Source of the DNA: Mucilaginibacter saanensis
GTDB taxonomy: Bacteria; Bacteroidota; Bacteroidia; Sphingobacteriales; Sphingobacteriaceae
DNA: 64,000 nt
Direction: 5' to 3'
Assembly (NCBI RefSeq): GCF_014200575.1
Contig: NZ_JACHBZ010000018.1
Span: 1 to 64,000, forward strand
The translations under genes and the position numbers were made by a program. The number at the start of each line of letters is the position of its first letter. The first letter of the stretch is position 1. Below the pieces are notes generated by a model. It was not told the DNA's origin, searched no databases, and saw nothing but the letters and a program-made list of their open reading frames with translations. Below are positions 54,728 through 63,256 of the stretch, one piece after another.

Positions 54728-55396
54728 TTAAGCTTCTTCCGCTAACCGCTTCTTTCTGCGGTTTACAACAATCAGGACTATAATAATAACCAAGGGGAGG
54801 CCGCCGTAAATACCCACTTTGGCACCAAAGGATAAACCTTTGGCATTAGAAATATACTGATCATTACGTTTTAGGTCTGGAGCCAGTTTAATGGAGCTCG
54901 AAAATGCTTTTAAGTCGGCTTTAACTAATTCTGACCGTTGTTCCGGATAATTATATTCAAAAGTGTAAGTAACCTCCTGGGTATACAGCAATATAAAATA
55001 TTTTAATTGCGGCGACTCACCGGTAGAGCCACTGTTATCAATCCTTAGGGTAAATACTTTGGCTTTTAATGATCCAATGGTGGTATCGCGCGGGTTCATA
55101 ACGCTGCCCGTATGCGATTGATGCTGTATCCCGTCTATATAAGTTTTAAGCACGTGGTTCAGATCCCGTTCCTTGTTTAGTGGTTTGTTGTTGGGTGCGT
55201 TTGGGGCCCGTATAACCACGATATAACCCAGACTACCGTTAGCAGAATATATCTGCTGACCTAAAGTATCCTTTTTTACAAAGTTACTGGGTATTGAAAC
55301 CGTAACCAGGCTATCTATCTTTACAGGTTTTAACACCTGGCTAAAACCGATTGTAGCGAACAATATAAATGTTAAGCTTAAAATGATCTTTTTCAT
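54728..55396 (-). CDS. Exported protein with C-terminal membrane anchor
   Basis: I do not recognise this 222-residue protein. It has a signal peptide ending near IGFSQ, a beta-rich luminal part (for example VKIDSLVTVSIPSNF and YFILLYTQEVTYTFEYNYP), and a C-terminal membrane helix (about 197-213, GGLPLVIIIVLIVV) followed by RRKKR. The layout suggests a type I membrane protein with the main domain in the periplasm. The segment resembles PsbP/DUF1795-like folds only in overall pattern, not enough for a call. It follows a 302-bp gene-free gap. Confidence 0.7.
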   Translation of the reverse strand: MKKIILSLTFILFATIGFSQVLKPVKIDSLVTVSIPSNFVKKDTLGQQIYSANGSLGYIVVIRAPNAPNNKPLNKERDLNHVLKTYIDGIQHQSHTGSVMNPRDTTIGSLKAKVFTLRIDNSGSTGESPQLKYFILLYTQEVTYTFEYNYPEQRSELVKADLKAFSSSIKLAPDLKRNDQYISNAKGLSFGAKVGIYGGLPLVIIIVLIVVNRRKKRLAEEA

Positions 55397-55698
55397 AGAT
55401 GAATTAACTCCAAAAAGAGCATTTGGTTTTAATAAAAGCTATGTCATTTGTTTTTTATAGTTTGTATGGTGTTGATTTACAGTGTTATTGGTGGTTTTTT
55501 AAAACGGTAAACTTTTGTAACTGGAGGGTAGGGCGTAGAAATTATATTGAATAAGAGAGATGACTTTGCCACAATAGGCGCTTATCGACATGGGTATACC
55601 TAACACAGGGTGCCGGAATAAATTTGGGACAGATAATAGTAAAAAAGCAATTTGGAATTAAAAACCCCCTCCTGAAAAGGAGAGGGGTGAGTAAGGTT
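55397..55698. other. 302-bp intergenic region
   Basis: No gene is supported. It includes a CT-rich palindrome of the 43996 family at 55664-55690. No -7 box for the minus-strand gene was found. Confidence 0.5.
55664..55690. repeat. CT-rich palindrome downstream of pepF
   Basis: CCCCTCCT-GAAA-AGGAGAGGGG forms a hairpin with one two-base bulge, 9 bp past the pepF stop codon. On the minus strand, in the sense of pepF, it is followed by a T-rich stretch, so it may terminate pepF. It resembles the palindrome at 43996-44015. Confidence 0.7.
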
Positions 55699-57402
55699 TT
55701 AAACCAATTTATCCATTTCGGTTTTTACAAACTCGGCCAGTTCTTTTACGTAAGCAGCACTAAAATCAAATTTGATGCCGGCGGTTTCGTAAATTTCCTT
55801 GATGGTTTTGGTATAGCCCAGTTTTAATGCATCCAGGTATTGTTGCAGACCTTTTTCAGGATTCTCTTTATAGTTTTTCCATACAGCAATAGCGCCTAAC
55901 TGGGCCATGCCATACTCAATGTAGTAAAACGGAACTTCAAAAATATGCAGCTGTTTTTGCCATAGATTAGCTTCGGCATCAGGATGCTCGCTCCAGTCAA
56001 CAAAGCCAGCGCCAAATGGTTCATATATCTTGATCCATGCTTCGGTACGCTCGGCATCGGTATGGTCAGGGTTGGTATATATCCAGTGCTGAAATTGGTC
56101 AACCACGGCTACCCATGGCAAGGTTTTTAAAACATCAAAAAGCTGATCGCGTTTGGCGCGTTTAAGGTCTTCTTCGTTATCAAAAAATACATTCCATTTA
56201 TCCATTGATATTAGCTCCATTGACATAGAGGCCAGTTCTGCAACCTCTGAGGGGCAATGCTTAAAATCATTCAGTTCCAGATCGGCAGTCAAAAATGTGT
56301 GTACCGCATGGCCGCCTTCGTGCACCATAGTGGTGAGGTCGCGGAAGGTATTGGCCGAGTTCATGAAAATGAAAGGCGCACCGGTTTCAGACAGCGGATA
56401 GTTGTAACCACCCGGAGCTTTACCCTTACGGCTCTCTACATCAAACAGGTTATTGTCCTTCATGATCTCCAAACGTTCACCCAGGTAACGGTTAATATTG
56501 CTGAAACACTGTATTGATTTTTCAATCAGTTCGTTACCGTTTTCAAATGGTTTTAATGCCGGTTTGCCAGATACATCAACATCCATATCCCATGGTTTTA
56601 AAGCCGGGAGGTTAAGGGCTGTTTTACGCTTTTCTGCCTGTTCGTGCAGTATGGGGACTATTTCTTTTTCTATAGCTTCATGAAAGGCATAACAATCCTG
56701 CGGGGTATAATCAAACCTGCCTAACGCCTGGAACATGTAATCCCTGAAGTTTTCAAACTCGGCATTCAAGGCAACGGTATGCCTTAATTTGCGCAGGTGG
56801 TCAAAAAGCTCATTGAGCTGTTCTTTATCCTGTAGGCGGCGGGCGGTTATCTTTTCCCAAACCTCCTGGCGTTTAGGCCGGTCGGTGCCCTTTAAAAATA
56901 CCGAAGCCTGCTCTAAGGTAAACTCCTTATCATCAATATGAACCGACATGGAGCCGGTGATAGATTGATATTTTTGTTGTTCAACCTGTATCTGGGTTTG
57001 TACCGGAATATTCTCTTCCCTGAACAGCTCAAGCGCTTTTTTAACGGCACGTAAAAAAATAAAGTACTTGTCGTTGTCAAGCTTGTCCACGTATTCGCTG
57101 GCTACCAGTTTTTTGTTAAGCTCGTTGCCATAAGGAGCAATTTTAGGTTCAATTTCGGTAGCAAAATACTGGAAATTTTGTAACAGTTCTTCACTGGCCG
57201 TATCACAGGTCATGCGTATGTAGCGCCATGCAAAATCTTCTTCTAAGGCAGCTTCGAGCTCGCTTTTATCATGCAGCCATTTCTCCAGTTCTTCAACCGA
57301 ATTAATAGGCCGGTCAAGTAATTCTTTATAAATAGGTTCCAGGTTTTCCCACTTAATATCAAGTGTAGCCGGGATGTATGTTCTTGTTTTTTTGTGGATC
57401 AT
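55699..57402 (-). CDS. pepF: M3 family oligoendopeptidase F
   Basis: The 567-residue protein has the zinc site HEGGHAVH (His361, Glu362, His365) and the third ligand region ELASMSMELIS, with the N-terminal helical domain typical of M3 peptidases (residues 10-200). It degrades oligopeptides in the cytoplasm. Its length agrees with short PepF proteins of Bacteroidota (M3B). The C-terminal CT-rich palindrome probably terminates it. A word-repeat spacer and an epimerase gene lie upstream. Confidence 0.92.
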   Translation of the reverse strand: MIHKKTRTYIPATLDIKWENLEPIYKELLDRPINSVEELEKWLHDKSELEAALEEDFAWRYIRMTCDTASEELLQNFQYFATEIEPKIAPYGNELNKKLVASEYVDKLDNDKYFIFLRAVKKALELFREENIPVQTQIQVEQQKYQSITGSMSVHIDDKEFTLEQASVFLKGTDRPKRQEVWEKITARRLQDKEQLNELFDHLRKLRHTVALNAEFENFRDYMFQALGRFDYTPQDCYAFHEAIEKEIVPILHEQAEKRKTALNLPALKPWDMDVDVSGKPALKPFENGNELIEKSIQCFSNINRYLGERLEIMKDNNLFDVESRKGKAPGGYNYPLSETGAPFIFMNSANTFRDLTTMVHEGGHAVHTFLTADLELNDFKHCPSEVAELASMSMELISMDKWNVFFDNEEDLKRAKRDQLFDVLKTLPWVAVVDQFQHWIYTNPDHTDAERTEAWIKIYEPFGAGFVDWSEHPDAEANLWQKQLHIFEVPFYYIEYGMAQLGAIAVWKNYKENPEKGLQQYLDALKLGYTKTIKEIYETAGIKFDFSAAYVKELAEFVKTEMDKLV

Positions 57403-57410
57403 AATTTATA

Positions 57411-57490
57411 ATATGCAGCTATGTGCTTATGCAAATGTGCAGATTATGGATGCAGATGTGCAAATTATAAAAGGGCAAATGTGCAGATAA
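57411..57490. repeat. Word-repeat spacer of the GCAAATGTGCAGAT type
   Basis: The 14-mer GCAAATGTGCAGAT occurs at 57431-57444 and 57475-57488, and its word-swapped form GCAGATGTGCAAAT is at 57452-57465. ATATGCAGCTATGTGC at 57411 is a looser copy. The words are in direct order, unlike the inverted spacers. Confidence 0.75.
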
Positions 57491-57500
57491 AATAAAAAAG

Positions 57501-57548
57501 AAAAGTCCGGAAGCATGAAGAGGACACACCTTTTACTTCCTGACTTTT
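57501..57548 (-). terminator. Terminator of the SDR gene
   Basis: AAAAGTCCGGAAG (57501-57513) pairs with CTTCCTGACTTTT (57536-57548) with one mismatch. On the minus strand the hairpin ends in a long T-rich run, 18 bp after the SDR stop. Confidence 0.8.
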
Positions 57549-57566
57549 ACCTGGCCGACTAAAAAT

Positions 57567-58490
57567 CTACTTGTACAGGGTTTGTGACATGTGCCTGATA
57601 CCATCCTTATAACTGGTCGGCTTAAAGTTAAAGGCCTTTTCAAATTTGCTGCTGTCAAAAATGTAGTCGTGATCATATTGATAATACATTTCAACAGTTC
57701 CCATTACTACTTTCTGGAACAAGCCTATCAGCCACAACATGAATTTTCTGATGCGCGTGTATTTAGGTTCAACGCCATATACGCTTGCAGCAATATCAAT
57801 AAATTGTTTGCCTGTTATGGCAGGGGCGGTTGGCATGTGCCATATCTGGTTATCGCTATCGGGGTTTTGACCGAGTAAAAACATAGCCTTGCCTGCATCA
57901 GGTATGTAAATAAAATTGTGTTTCTTCTCCGGATCACCAATCCACTGAGCCGATTGCTTTTTGGCATATTTGCCGAGTACCATCATATCAATAAAGCTGT
58001 TGGTTGAGTCGGTGCCATAAAAGTCGGGTGCACGGGCTATAGAGGCATTGATGTTTCCGGCTGCAACCTCATCCATGATCATATTGGCAATGTCGGCGCG
58101 TATCTGGCCTTTTACACTGCGCGGATGGTAAGGGGTATCTTCGGTCATCGAGCCGTTAACCAGGCCATACATATAAACATTATCAAAAAATATAAGGCGG
58201 GCTCCTGTTGCTTTGGTAACATTAATTACATTTTGCATAATAATCGGCCATTGCTGCTGCCATATATTTTTGTCATATACCAAACCCGCAACAAGGTAAA
58301 TTACGGTTGATCCTTCTGATGCAGATAAAAGCTCGTCATAATTCAATAAATCTGCCTTTTGCCAGGTTAGGTCTTTTGCGGTTATTGTTAAGGGTTTGCG
58401 ACTAACCAAACGGATGGTTTCGTTGGCGTTTATTAATTCCTGGGTGAGGATGTTGGCTACTGTGCCTCCGGCTCCTAATATAGTATGCAT
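57567..58490 (-). CDS. NAD-dependent epimerase/dehydratase family protein (SDR)
   Basis: The 307-residue protein begins with the nucleotide-binding MHTILGAGGTVAN, then a SDR-type FFDNVYMYG near residue 101-109. The GAGGTVA form and lack of a clear YxxxK in the usual place mark it as an atypical extended SDR. Substrate is not identifiable; no sugar genes flank it. A promoter with matching -33 and -7 boxes lies upstream and a terminator downstream, so it is likely a single-gene unit under its own control, with the Crp-type regulator next upstream. Confidence 0.82.
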   Translation of the reverse strand: MHTILGAGGTVANILTQELINANETIRLVSRKPLTITAKDLTWQKADLLNYDELLSASEGSTVIYLVAGLVYDKNIWQQQWPIIMQNVINVTKATGARLIFFDNVYMYGLVNGSMTEDTPYHPRSVKGQIRADIANMIMDEVAAGNINASIARAPDFYGTDSTNSFIDMMVLGKYAKKQSAQWIGDPEKKHNFIYIPDAGKAMFLLGQNPDSDNQIWHMPTAPAITGKQFIDIAASVYGVEPKYTRIRKFMLWLIGLFQKVVMGTVEMYYQYDHDYIFDSSKFEKAFNFKPTSYKDGIRHMSQTLYK

Positions 58491-58512
58491 ATCTTTTTCG
58501 TTTTGTATATAA

Positions 58513-58540
58513 CAAAGATATCAGGCCTTTGTAAATCAAA
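58513..58540 (-). promoter_or_regulatory. Promoter of the SDR gene
   Basis: On the minus strand TTTG (58537-58540) is followed after 16 bp by TATCTTTG (58513-58520), the Bacteroidota -33 and -7 pattern, with the -7 box ending 22 bp before the ATG at 58490. Confidence 0.55.
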
Positions 58541-58632
58541 ACGTTAACAAAAGATAAGAATTTGGAAAGATTCGGATTTCAAATGTCCGACTTTTGTTTA
58601 TAAAAACTTTGGACTTATGCTTTCAGCTTAAA

Positions 58633-59238
58633 CTAAGCACTTATCTTCATGATCCTTCTGCGAATGCGGGATAGCGAAACTGGTGTTATACCTAAAAAAT
58701 TGGCTATATAATGCTGCGGAATACGTTGTAATACCTCGCCGCCGGTTTCCAATAATTTGTTGTAGCGTTCTTCAGGCGTTTGCGTTACAAAAGCGGTAAC
58801 GCGGTCTTCATAACAAATGAGGTAGTGCTCGGCTATCAGCCTGCCAAAACGTTCCATTTTATGCCCTATTAAAGCATCGGCATAAATTTGTTGCATAGCA
58901 TTGTAGCTTAGCGTTACCATCTGCGTATCTTCTAAGGCTTGTATGTAGTTGGCACAGGGCTGGCGGGTCAAAAAGCTTTTGTAGGAGCTCAGCAACTCGT
59001 TTTCAAAACTGAAATATCCTGTTATTTCTTCACCATCCTTCACGTTGAAATATCTGACAGCTCCTTTTACAACCAGGCCAACCTGATTGCAGACCTTGCC
59101 AGGATCGGCAAAGTTTTTCTTTTTTTTAAGGATACTGATTTCCAGATAAGGTACCAATTGTTGCCATTCCGTTTCATCAAGCAGAACGAACATGGCCACA
59201 TATTCTCTGAACTTGTTAAGAGCGGTTAGTGTATCCAT
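58633..59238 (-). CDS. Crp/Fnr family transcriptional regulator
   Basis: The 201-residue protein has a cyclic-nucleotide-binding-like domain (KVCNQVGLVVKGAVRYF near residue 47-63) and a C-terminal helix-turn-helix (YIANFLGITPVSLSRIRRR, about 177-195). No CysCys cluster for Fe-S binding is obvious. It overlaps the upstream ubiA gene by 13 bp (59226-59238), so translational coupling is likely. The SDR gene follows with its own promoter and may be a target, which is inference. Confidence 0.88.
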   Translation of the reverse strand: MDTLTALNKFREYVAMFVLLDETEWQQLVPYLEISILKKKKNFADPGKVCNQVGLVVKGAVRYFNVKDGEEITGYFSFENELLSSYKSFLTRQPCANYIQALEDTQMVTLSYNAMQQIYADALIGHKMERFGRLIAEHYLICYEDRVTAFVTQTPEERYNKLLETGGEVLQRIPQHYIANFLGITPVSLSRIRRRIMKISA

Positions 59239-60080
59239 ATCCTGTCTAACAGAAACAATACGGCAAATACCACACTGGCAATACCGTTAGTGGTCATAAA
59301 TGCAAAATTAACCCGGCTCAGGTCGTTAGGTTTTACCAGCAGGTGCTGATAAATGAGCATGGCGCAGAAAAACACGATACCTATATAGTACAAAAAGCCA
59401 ACATGTGTAAAAAATACAGGCATTATGATAAACATGGCCGAAAGCACGTGTAAAAACGTGGATAGTCTTAAGGCATTTACTTTGCCCAGGTAAGCCGGAA
59501 TGGAATGGAGGTTTTGGCCGCGGTCAAAATCTTCGTCCTGCAGGGCGTAAATAATGTCAAAGCCGCTTACCCAGCATAAAACCGATAACGAGAAGAATAA
59601 AGGTATTAAAGCAAAAGCGCCTGTTACCACTAAATAAGCACCAATAGGGGCAAGCGATAAGCCTAAACCTAATACCAAATGACAAAGTGCCGTGAAACGT
59701 TTAGTAGCGCTGTAACCCATAACCACAAATAAAGCAACTGGCGATAAATAAAAGCATAATGGGTTGATAAACCACGTAGCCGTAATAAATAACCCGCAAT
59801 TAACCAATGTAAAAGTTAAAGCTGCTGGTGCGCTGATACGTCCTGCAGGAATATCGCGCTGTTTGGTGCGCGGATTTTGAGCGTCGATGTCGCGGTCAAG
59901 ATAGCGGTTAAACGCCATGGCCGAGTTGCGGGCAAATACCATGCATAGTATCATTAAAGCCAGCTTTAACCAGTCAAAGCGGTGTTGGGTTGTTGTTACT
60001 GCCAAAAAAAAGCCAATAAAGGCAAATGGCATAGCAAAAATGGTATGTGCAAATGTTACTAATGAAAGATATTTTTTCAT
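59226..60080 (-). CDS. ubiA: UbiA-type 4-hydroxybenzoate polyprenyltransferase
   Basis: The 284-residue protein has about eight membrane helices and the two acid-rich motifs of UbiA prenyltransferases: NRYLDRDID (Asn58, Asp62, Asp66) and ALQDEDFDR near residue 175-183. It attaches an isoprenoid tail to an aromatic acceptor. In Bacteroidota the family member of this size may be MqnP of futalosine-dependent menaquinone synthesis; that assignment is inferred. It lies 2 bp downstream of ysxC and overlaps the Crp-type gene. Confidence 0.88.
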   Translation of the reverse strand: MKKYLSLVTFAHTIFAMPFAFIGFFLAVTTTQHRFDWLKLALMILCMVFARNSAMAFNRYLDRDIDAQNPRTKQRDIPAGRISAPAALTFTLVNCGLFITATWFINPLCFYLSPVALFVVMGYSATKRFTALCHLVLGLGLSLAPIGAYLVVTGAFALIPLFFSLSVLCWVSGFDIIYALQDEDFDRGQNLHSIPAYLGKVNALRLSTFLHVLSAMFIIMPVFFTHVGFLYYIGIVFFCAMLIYQHLLVKPNDLSRVNFAFMTTNGIASVVFAVLFLLDRIWIH

Positions 60081-60082
60081 TC

Positions 60083-60706
60083 TTAATCTCTTGGTTCAAA
60101 GTGCGGTATTACAAAATCCTTATTGATGTTATCAATAAACGCCAGTATCTCATCGCGGCCCAATTGCGTTTCTGACGAAGTAACAAAATAGCGGGGAGCT
60201 TCTTCAAAAGTAGCCAGTACGGCCTTTTTAAATTTGGCAATGTTCTGATCTGTTTTTATGCTTGATTGCTTATCGGCTTTGGTGAATACCAGCACAAATG
60301 ACAGGCCCTTTTCGCCAAGCCAGTTGCAAAACTCCAGGTCTATTTTTTGAGGCTCCAGGCGGCTGTCAATCAATACCATAACACATTGCAGGCTTTCGCG
60401 TTTATCCAGATAGGTGTGGATAAATTTGTCCCACTTGGCTTTTTCGGTTTTGGATGCACGGGCATAGCCATATCCGGGTAAATCAACAATATACCAGTTT
60501 TCATTAATATAAAAGTGATTAATGAGTTGGGTTTTACCCGGTGTTTGCGATGTTTTGGCCAATCCCTTTTTGGCTACAAGCATATTGATTAGGGATGATT
60601 TGCCCACGTTTGAGCGCCCAATAAAAGCGTATTCCGGTTTTACCGGTGGTGGCAGTTTGGATATCTGGGTGTTGCTGCAAATAAATTCGGCCGATTTAAC
60701 AATCAT
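60083..60706 (-). CDS. ysxC: Ribosome biogenesis GTPase YsxC/YihA (EngB)
   Basis: The 207-residue protein has G1 GRSNVGKSS (30-38), a G2-type threonine in KTSQTPGKTQ, G3 DLPGYGYA and G4 TKADK. This is the EngB family, needed for assembly of the large ribosomal subunit. It starts a minus-strand run with ubiA (2 bp gap) and the Crp-type gene. A TACCTTTG box lies only 4 bp upstream of the ATG, so if it is a promoter the mRNA is nearly leaderless. Confidence 0.94.
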   Translation of the reverse strand: MIVKSAEFICSNTQISKLPPPVKPEYAFIGRSNVGKSSLINMLVAKKGLAKTSQTPGKTQLINHFYINENWYIVDLPGYGYARASKTEKAKWDKFIHTYLDKRESLQCVMVLIDSRLEPQKIDLEFCNWLGEKGLSFVLVFTKADKQSSIKTDQNIAKFKKAVLATFEEAPRYFVTSSETQLGRDEILAFIDNINKDFVIPHFEPRD

Positions 60707-60710
60707 GCTG

Positions 60711-60718
60711 CAAAGGTA
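60711..60718 (-). promoter_or_regulatory. Putative ysxC -7 element TACCTTTG
   Basis: The minus strand has TACCTTTG just 4 bp before the ATG at 60706. The position would make a leaderless message; no TTG at -33 was found, so it may be chance. Confidence 0.3.
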
Positions 60719-60807
60719 ATATTTTTAGTTGTGCGTTTTATAGTTGTTATAACTGATTAGGTTTGTGTTACCAATTTGCTAATACTTGTTTTACAATGCT
60801 TAAACAA

Positions 60808-60834
60808 TTGTAAACGCAATTATACTTAAATTTG
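60808..60834 (+). promoter_or_regulatory. Promoter of the VOC protein gene
   Basis: TTG (60808-60810) and TAAATTTG (60827-60834) are spaced by 16 bp, near the Bacteroidota consensus of 17-23. The box ends 20 bp before the ATG at 60855. Confidence 0.5.
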
Positions 60835-60854
60835 ATGTTTAAACATGTAATATA

Positions 60855-61343
60855 ATGAGCGAATATAAAATACCAGCCCAGACACGTATAGGTCATGTAC
60901 ATTTAAAGGTGAGCGATTTGCAGCAATCCCTTGATTTTTATTGCGGTTTACTGGGTTTTGAAAAAATGATGCTGTATGGCGATCAGGCAGCATTTATATC
61001 TGCCGGTGGTTATCATCACCATATAGGTTTAAATACCTGGCATAGCAAAGGCGCCTTGCCAGCACCTGAGTATGCTCCGGGCTTATATCATACTGCTATA
61101 TTATATCCCGAGCGTAAAGATCTTGCTGCAATTTTGCAAAGGTTAATTGATGCAAAATATCATATAACCGGTGCATCTGATCATGGCGTATCCGAAGCAA
61201 TATACCTGAATGACCCTGACCAAAATGGCGTTGAACTTTATTGGGACAAACCCAGAGAACAATGGCCAACAGATGCCAATGGAGAGCTTACCATGTTTAC
61301 CCGCAGGCTGGACATAGAAGGATTGTTAGGATTGCTGAATTAA
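60855..61343 (+). CDS. VOC family (glyoxalase/extradiol dioxygenase-like) protein
   Basis: The 162-residue protein has two beta-alpha-beta-beta-beta modules: RIGHVHLKVSDLQQSLDFYC (11-30) and YHTAILYPERKDLAAIL (87-103), ending in GVELYWDKP. His and Glu in these modules are in the positions of VOC metal ligands. It resembles the N-terminal half of CatE-type ring-cleavage dioxygenases but is single-unit in length. Its substrate is unknown. It is monocistronic, flanked by promoter and terminator. Confidence 0.82.
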   Translation: MSEYKIPAQTRIGHVHLKVSDLQQSLDFYCGLLGFEKMMLYGDQAAFISAGGYHHHIGLNTWHSKGALPAPEYAPGLYHTAILYPERKDLAAILQRLIDAKYHITGASDHGVSEAIYLNDPDQNGVELYWDKPREQWPTDANGELTMFTRRLDIEGLLGLLN

Positions 61344-61382
61344 CTTAAGCGATATTTTTAAGTTATTTTACAATATATGAAA

Positions 61383-61425
61383 ACACCAACTAAAGGAAGA
61401 GTGTCGATCTCCCTTTAGTTGGTGT
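61383..61425. terminator. Terminator between convergent VOC and unknown genes
   Basis: ACACCAACTAAAGG (61383-61396) pairs exactly with CCTTTAGTTGGTGT (61412-61425). Short A/T stretches follow on both strands, so it can serve both genes. Confidence 0.78.
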
Positions 61426-61446
61426 AAATTTTATAAATATGTAGTA

Positions 61447-62187
61447 TTATTTTGCTGCACTGTTCTTTTGATTATAATCCTTTATAGCGGCTACTATTGA
61501 TTCCCATTGTATAGGCATATAAGTTGCCTTTTTGGCCATGCTCATCATTCTTGCAGCGAGCCCCTTTTTTGCTGAAATAGATTCATTGCCATAGCCGCCT
61601 TTTTGATATTTTTCTAATACCTCTGGTGTATCCTCAAAATACTTTTGAAGATCATAGTCAAAAACATTTCTGTATTTGGCGTCATCGCCTTTTTGGGCCA
61701 GCATTTTCCAGCTTTTTAGTTTGTTGTCATGATCTCTTTTTATCTGCTGTCTAACATCTTCTTCAGAAACTAAACTTGCAAATGCGTCCTGAGGATAAGG
61801 ATAAAAGCGGTAGGTATTAATTCGTCCCAGTGCCAATACCTCTAACAGGTGGTCATTTGATCCCAGACTTTTTAGCTGCAGATTTTCCGCGTCCACATAA
61901 TGAATTTTGGTAAAAGTGCGTTCGCCTATTTTATAGTATTTGAGTTCGTCGGCAGTATATTTCTTTGCATTTACATTTTTGGTAGGATCAGCAGCAACTG
62001 CGGCAGAATCCTTAAGATATATAAATCGCTGGTTAAACCACGGGTCTGTATCATATACCGAAATGAGGCCGCTTATGCGGGTTCCATCATTTAATATTGC
62101 AAAGCCGGCCTGGTAGTTATCCTGCGCTTTCGCATTAAAAACACACAGGAAGCACAAGCAAATAAGGATAAGGTGATTTTTTTTCAT
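61447..62187 (-). CDS. Exported protein of unknown function
   Basis: The 246-residue protein has a signal peptide ending near NAKAQ. The mature part has a beta-rich first half (AGFAILNDGTRISGLISVY near residue 28-46, and YYKIGERTFTKIHYV) and a charged helical second half (DVRQQIKRDHDNKLKSWKML onward). No family is recognised. Secretion to the periplasm or outer membrane is inferred from the signal only. It lies between convergent VOC and the upstream DUF1080 terminator, so it is probably monocistronic. Confidence 0.65.
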   Translation of the reverse strand: MKKNHLILICLCFLCVFNAKAQDNYQAGFAILNDGTRISGLISVYDTDPWFNQRFIYLKDSAAVAADPTKNVNAKKYTADELKYYKIGERTFTKIHYVDAENLQLKSLGSNDHLLEVLALGRINTYRFYPYPQDAFASLVSEEDVRQQIKRDHDNKLKSWKMLAQKGDDAKYRNVFDYDLQKYFEDTPEVLEKYQKGGYGNESISAKKGLAARMMSMAKKATYMPIQWESIVAAIKDYNQKNSAAK

Positions 62188-62317
62188 GAAAAAGGTTTAA
62201 GTGTTTGATATTTCGAGGCTAAATATACAGATATGTATCGCCCAAACAGAAAAAATTACCGATGATCTTTCCCGCTATTTGAGTAGTTGCGGAGGGAGTG
62301 AATAAACAAACAAAAAA

Positions 62318-62338
62318 GGGACAGATATAATCTGTCCC
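62318..62338 (-). terminator. Terminator of the DUF1080 gene
   Basis: GGGACAGA (62318-62325) pairs with TCTGTCCC (62331-62338). On the minus strand it is followed by a T-rich run, 62 bp after the DUF1080 stop. Confidence 0.75.
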
Positions 62339-62399
62339 CATATAAAACTTTGGTGAACTTATAGTACGTTTATCAATCGCGGGTCAGGCAAAAGCCTTC

Positions 62400-63137
62400 T
62401 TACAACTCTCGTATCTTAATATCCTTAAAATAAGCCTTGTGCCCATGATCCTGAAGGGCTATTAAGCCGGTTTTGGCATTGCCATAATCCGGGTAATCTT
62501 TCCATTTACCGTCTGCTTTTTTCTTGTTCCAGTCGGGTGTCCATGCTTCAAATTCTAAAATTTTAGCACCGTTAAGCCAGTGTTCTACATGCCCTTTGTT
62601 AAAAACAATTTTACTGGTGTTCCATTCTCCAACCGGCATTACTTTCTTTTTGTCATTGGGCAGGTGCATGGCATAGTCGCAGCCTGTTTTTTGCCAGTCT
62701 TCCAGTTTTTCGGGCCAGCCATTATCATCAATGATCTGATACTCGGGACCTGTATTGTAAGTAGCATGATATTTCGGATCTTCCACTACGTGATATAATA
62801 CTCCACTGTTGCTTCCTTTGTCAATTTTCCATTTCCATGAAAGTTCAAAATTGGCGTAAGGCTTATCGGTAACAATATCGCCGCCGGTATCGCCCTGGGC
62901 TGCACCCAGGCATACCAGTGCGCCATCAATAATGGTCCAGTTTTTTACCGGTTCAGTTTTGTTAAAACCATGCCAGCCTTTGAGGCTTTGGCCGTCAAAC
63001 AAACTTACCCAGCCACCTTTTGCATGATGTGTTTTTTTTGCAGGTACAGGCGCTTTTACCGGGATTCCCGATGTTTGTACACAAACCAGGCCCGCTGCGG
63101 CCAATACCAAACCAATTTTTTTAAGTTGATGTTTCAT
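62400..63137 (-). CDS. DUF1080 (3-keto-disaccharide hydrolase-like) protein, exported
   Basis: The 245-residue protein has a signal peptide (about 1-25, LVLAAAGLVCVQTSG) and the DUF1080 pattern GWVSLFDGQSLKGWHGF near residue 42-58, SGVLYHVVED and GLIALQDHGHKAYFKDIKI at the end. Domain members act on 3-keto-glycosides in the periplasm, with Gfo/Idh/MocA enzymes as partners in sugar oxidation pathways. The downstream gene on the same strand is such an oxidoreductase, consistent with this. A lipobox is not clear, although AGLVC could be one. Confidence 0.88.
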   Translation of the reverse strand: MKHQLKKIGLVLAAAGLVCVQTSGIPVKAPVPAKKTHHAKGGWVSLFDGQSLKGWHGFNKTEPVKNWTIIDGALVCLGAAQGDTGGDIVTDKPYANFELSWKWKIDKGSNSGVLYHVVEDPKYHATYNTGPEYQIIDDNGWPEKLEDWQKTGCDYAMHLPNDKKKVMPVGEWNTSKIVFNKGHVEHWLNGAKILEFEAWTPDWNKKKADGKWKDYPDYGNAKTGLIALQDHGHKAYFKDIKIREL

Positions 63138-63144
63138 ATTTTTT

Positions 63145-63240
63145 AAGTTGATTGAGTGAGTGGTTAATTGAGTTGACTAAGTTGGTGGTTGATTAGGTAA
63201 GTGGTTGATGAAAAACTAATCAACTCAATCAACCAATCCC
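63145..63240. repeat. Word-repeat spacer between Gfo and DUF1080 genes
   Basis: GGTTAATTGAGTTGACT (63162-63178) pairs with AATCAACTCAATCAACC (63218-63234) in 15 of 17 positions. The left half repeats GTGGTTRATT words. GTGGTTGATTA at 63185-63195 is identical to 10057-10067. Confidence 0.75.
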
Positions 63241-63256
63241 CGTCAGCTCCTTAAAT

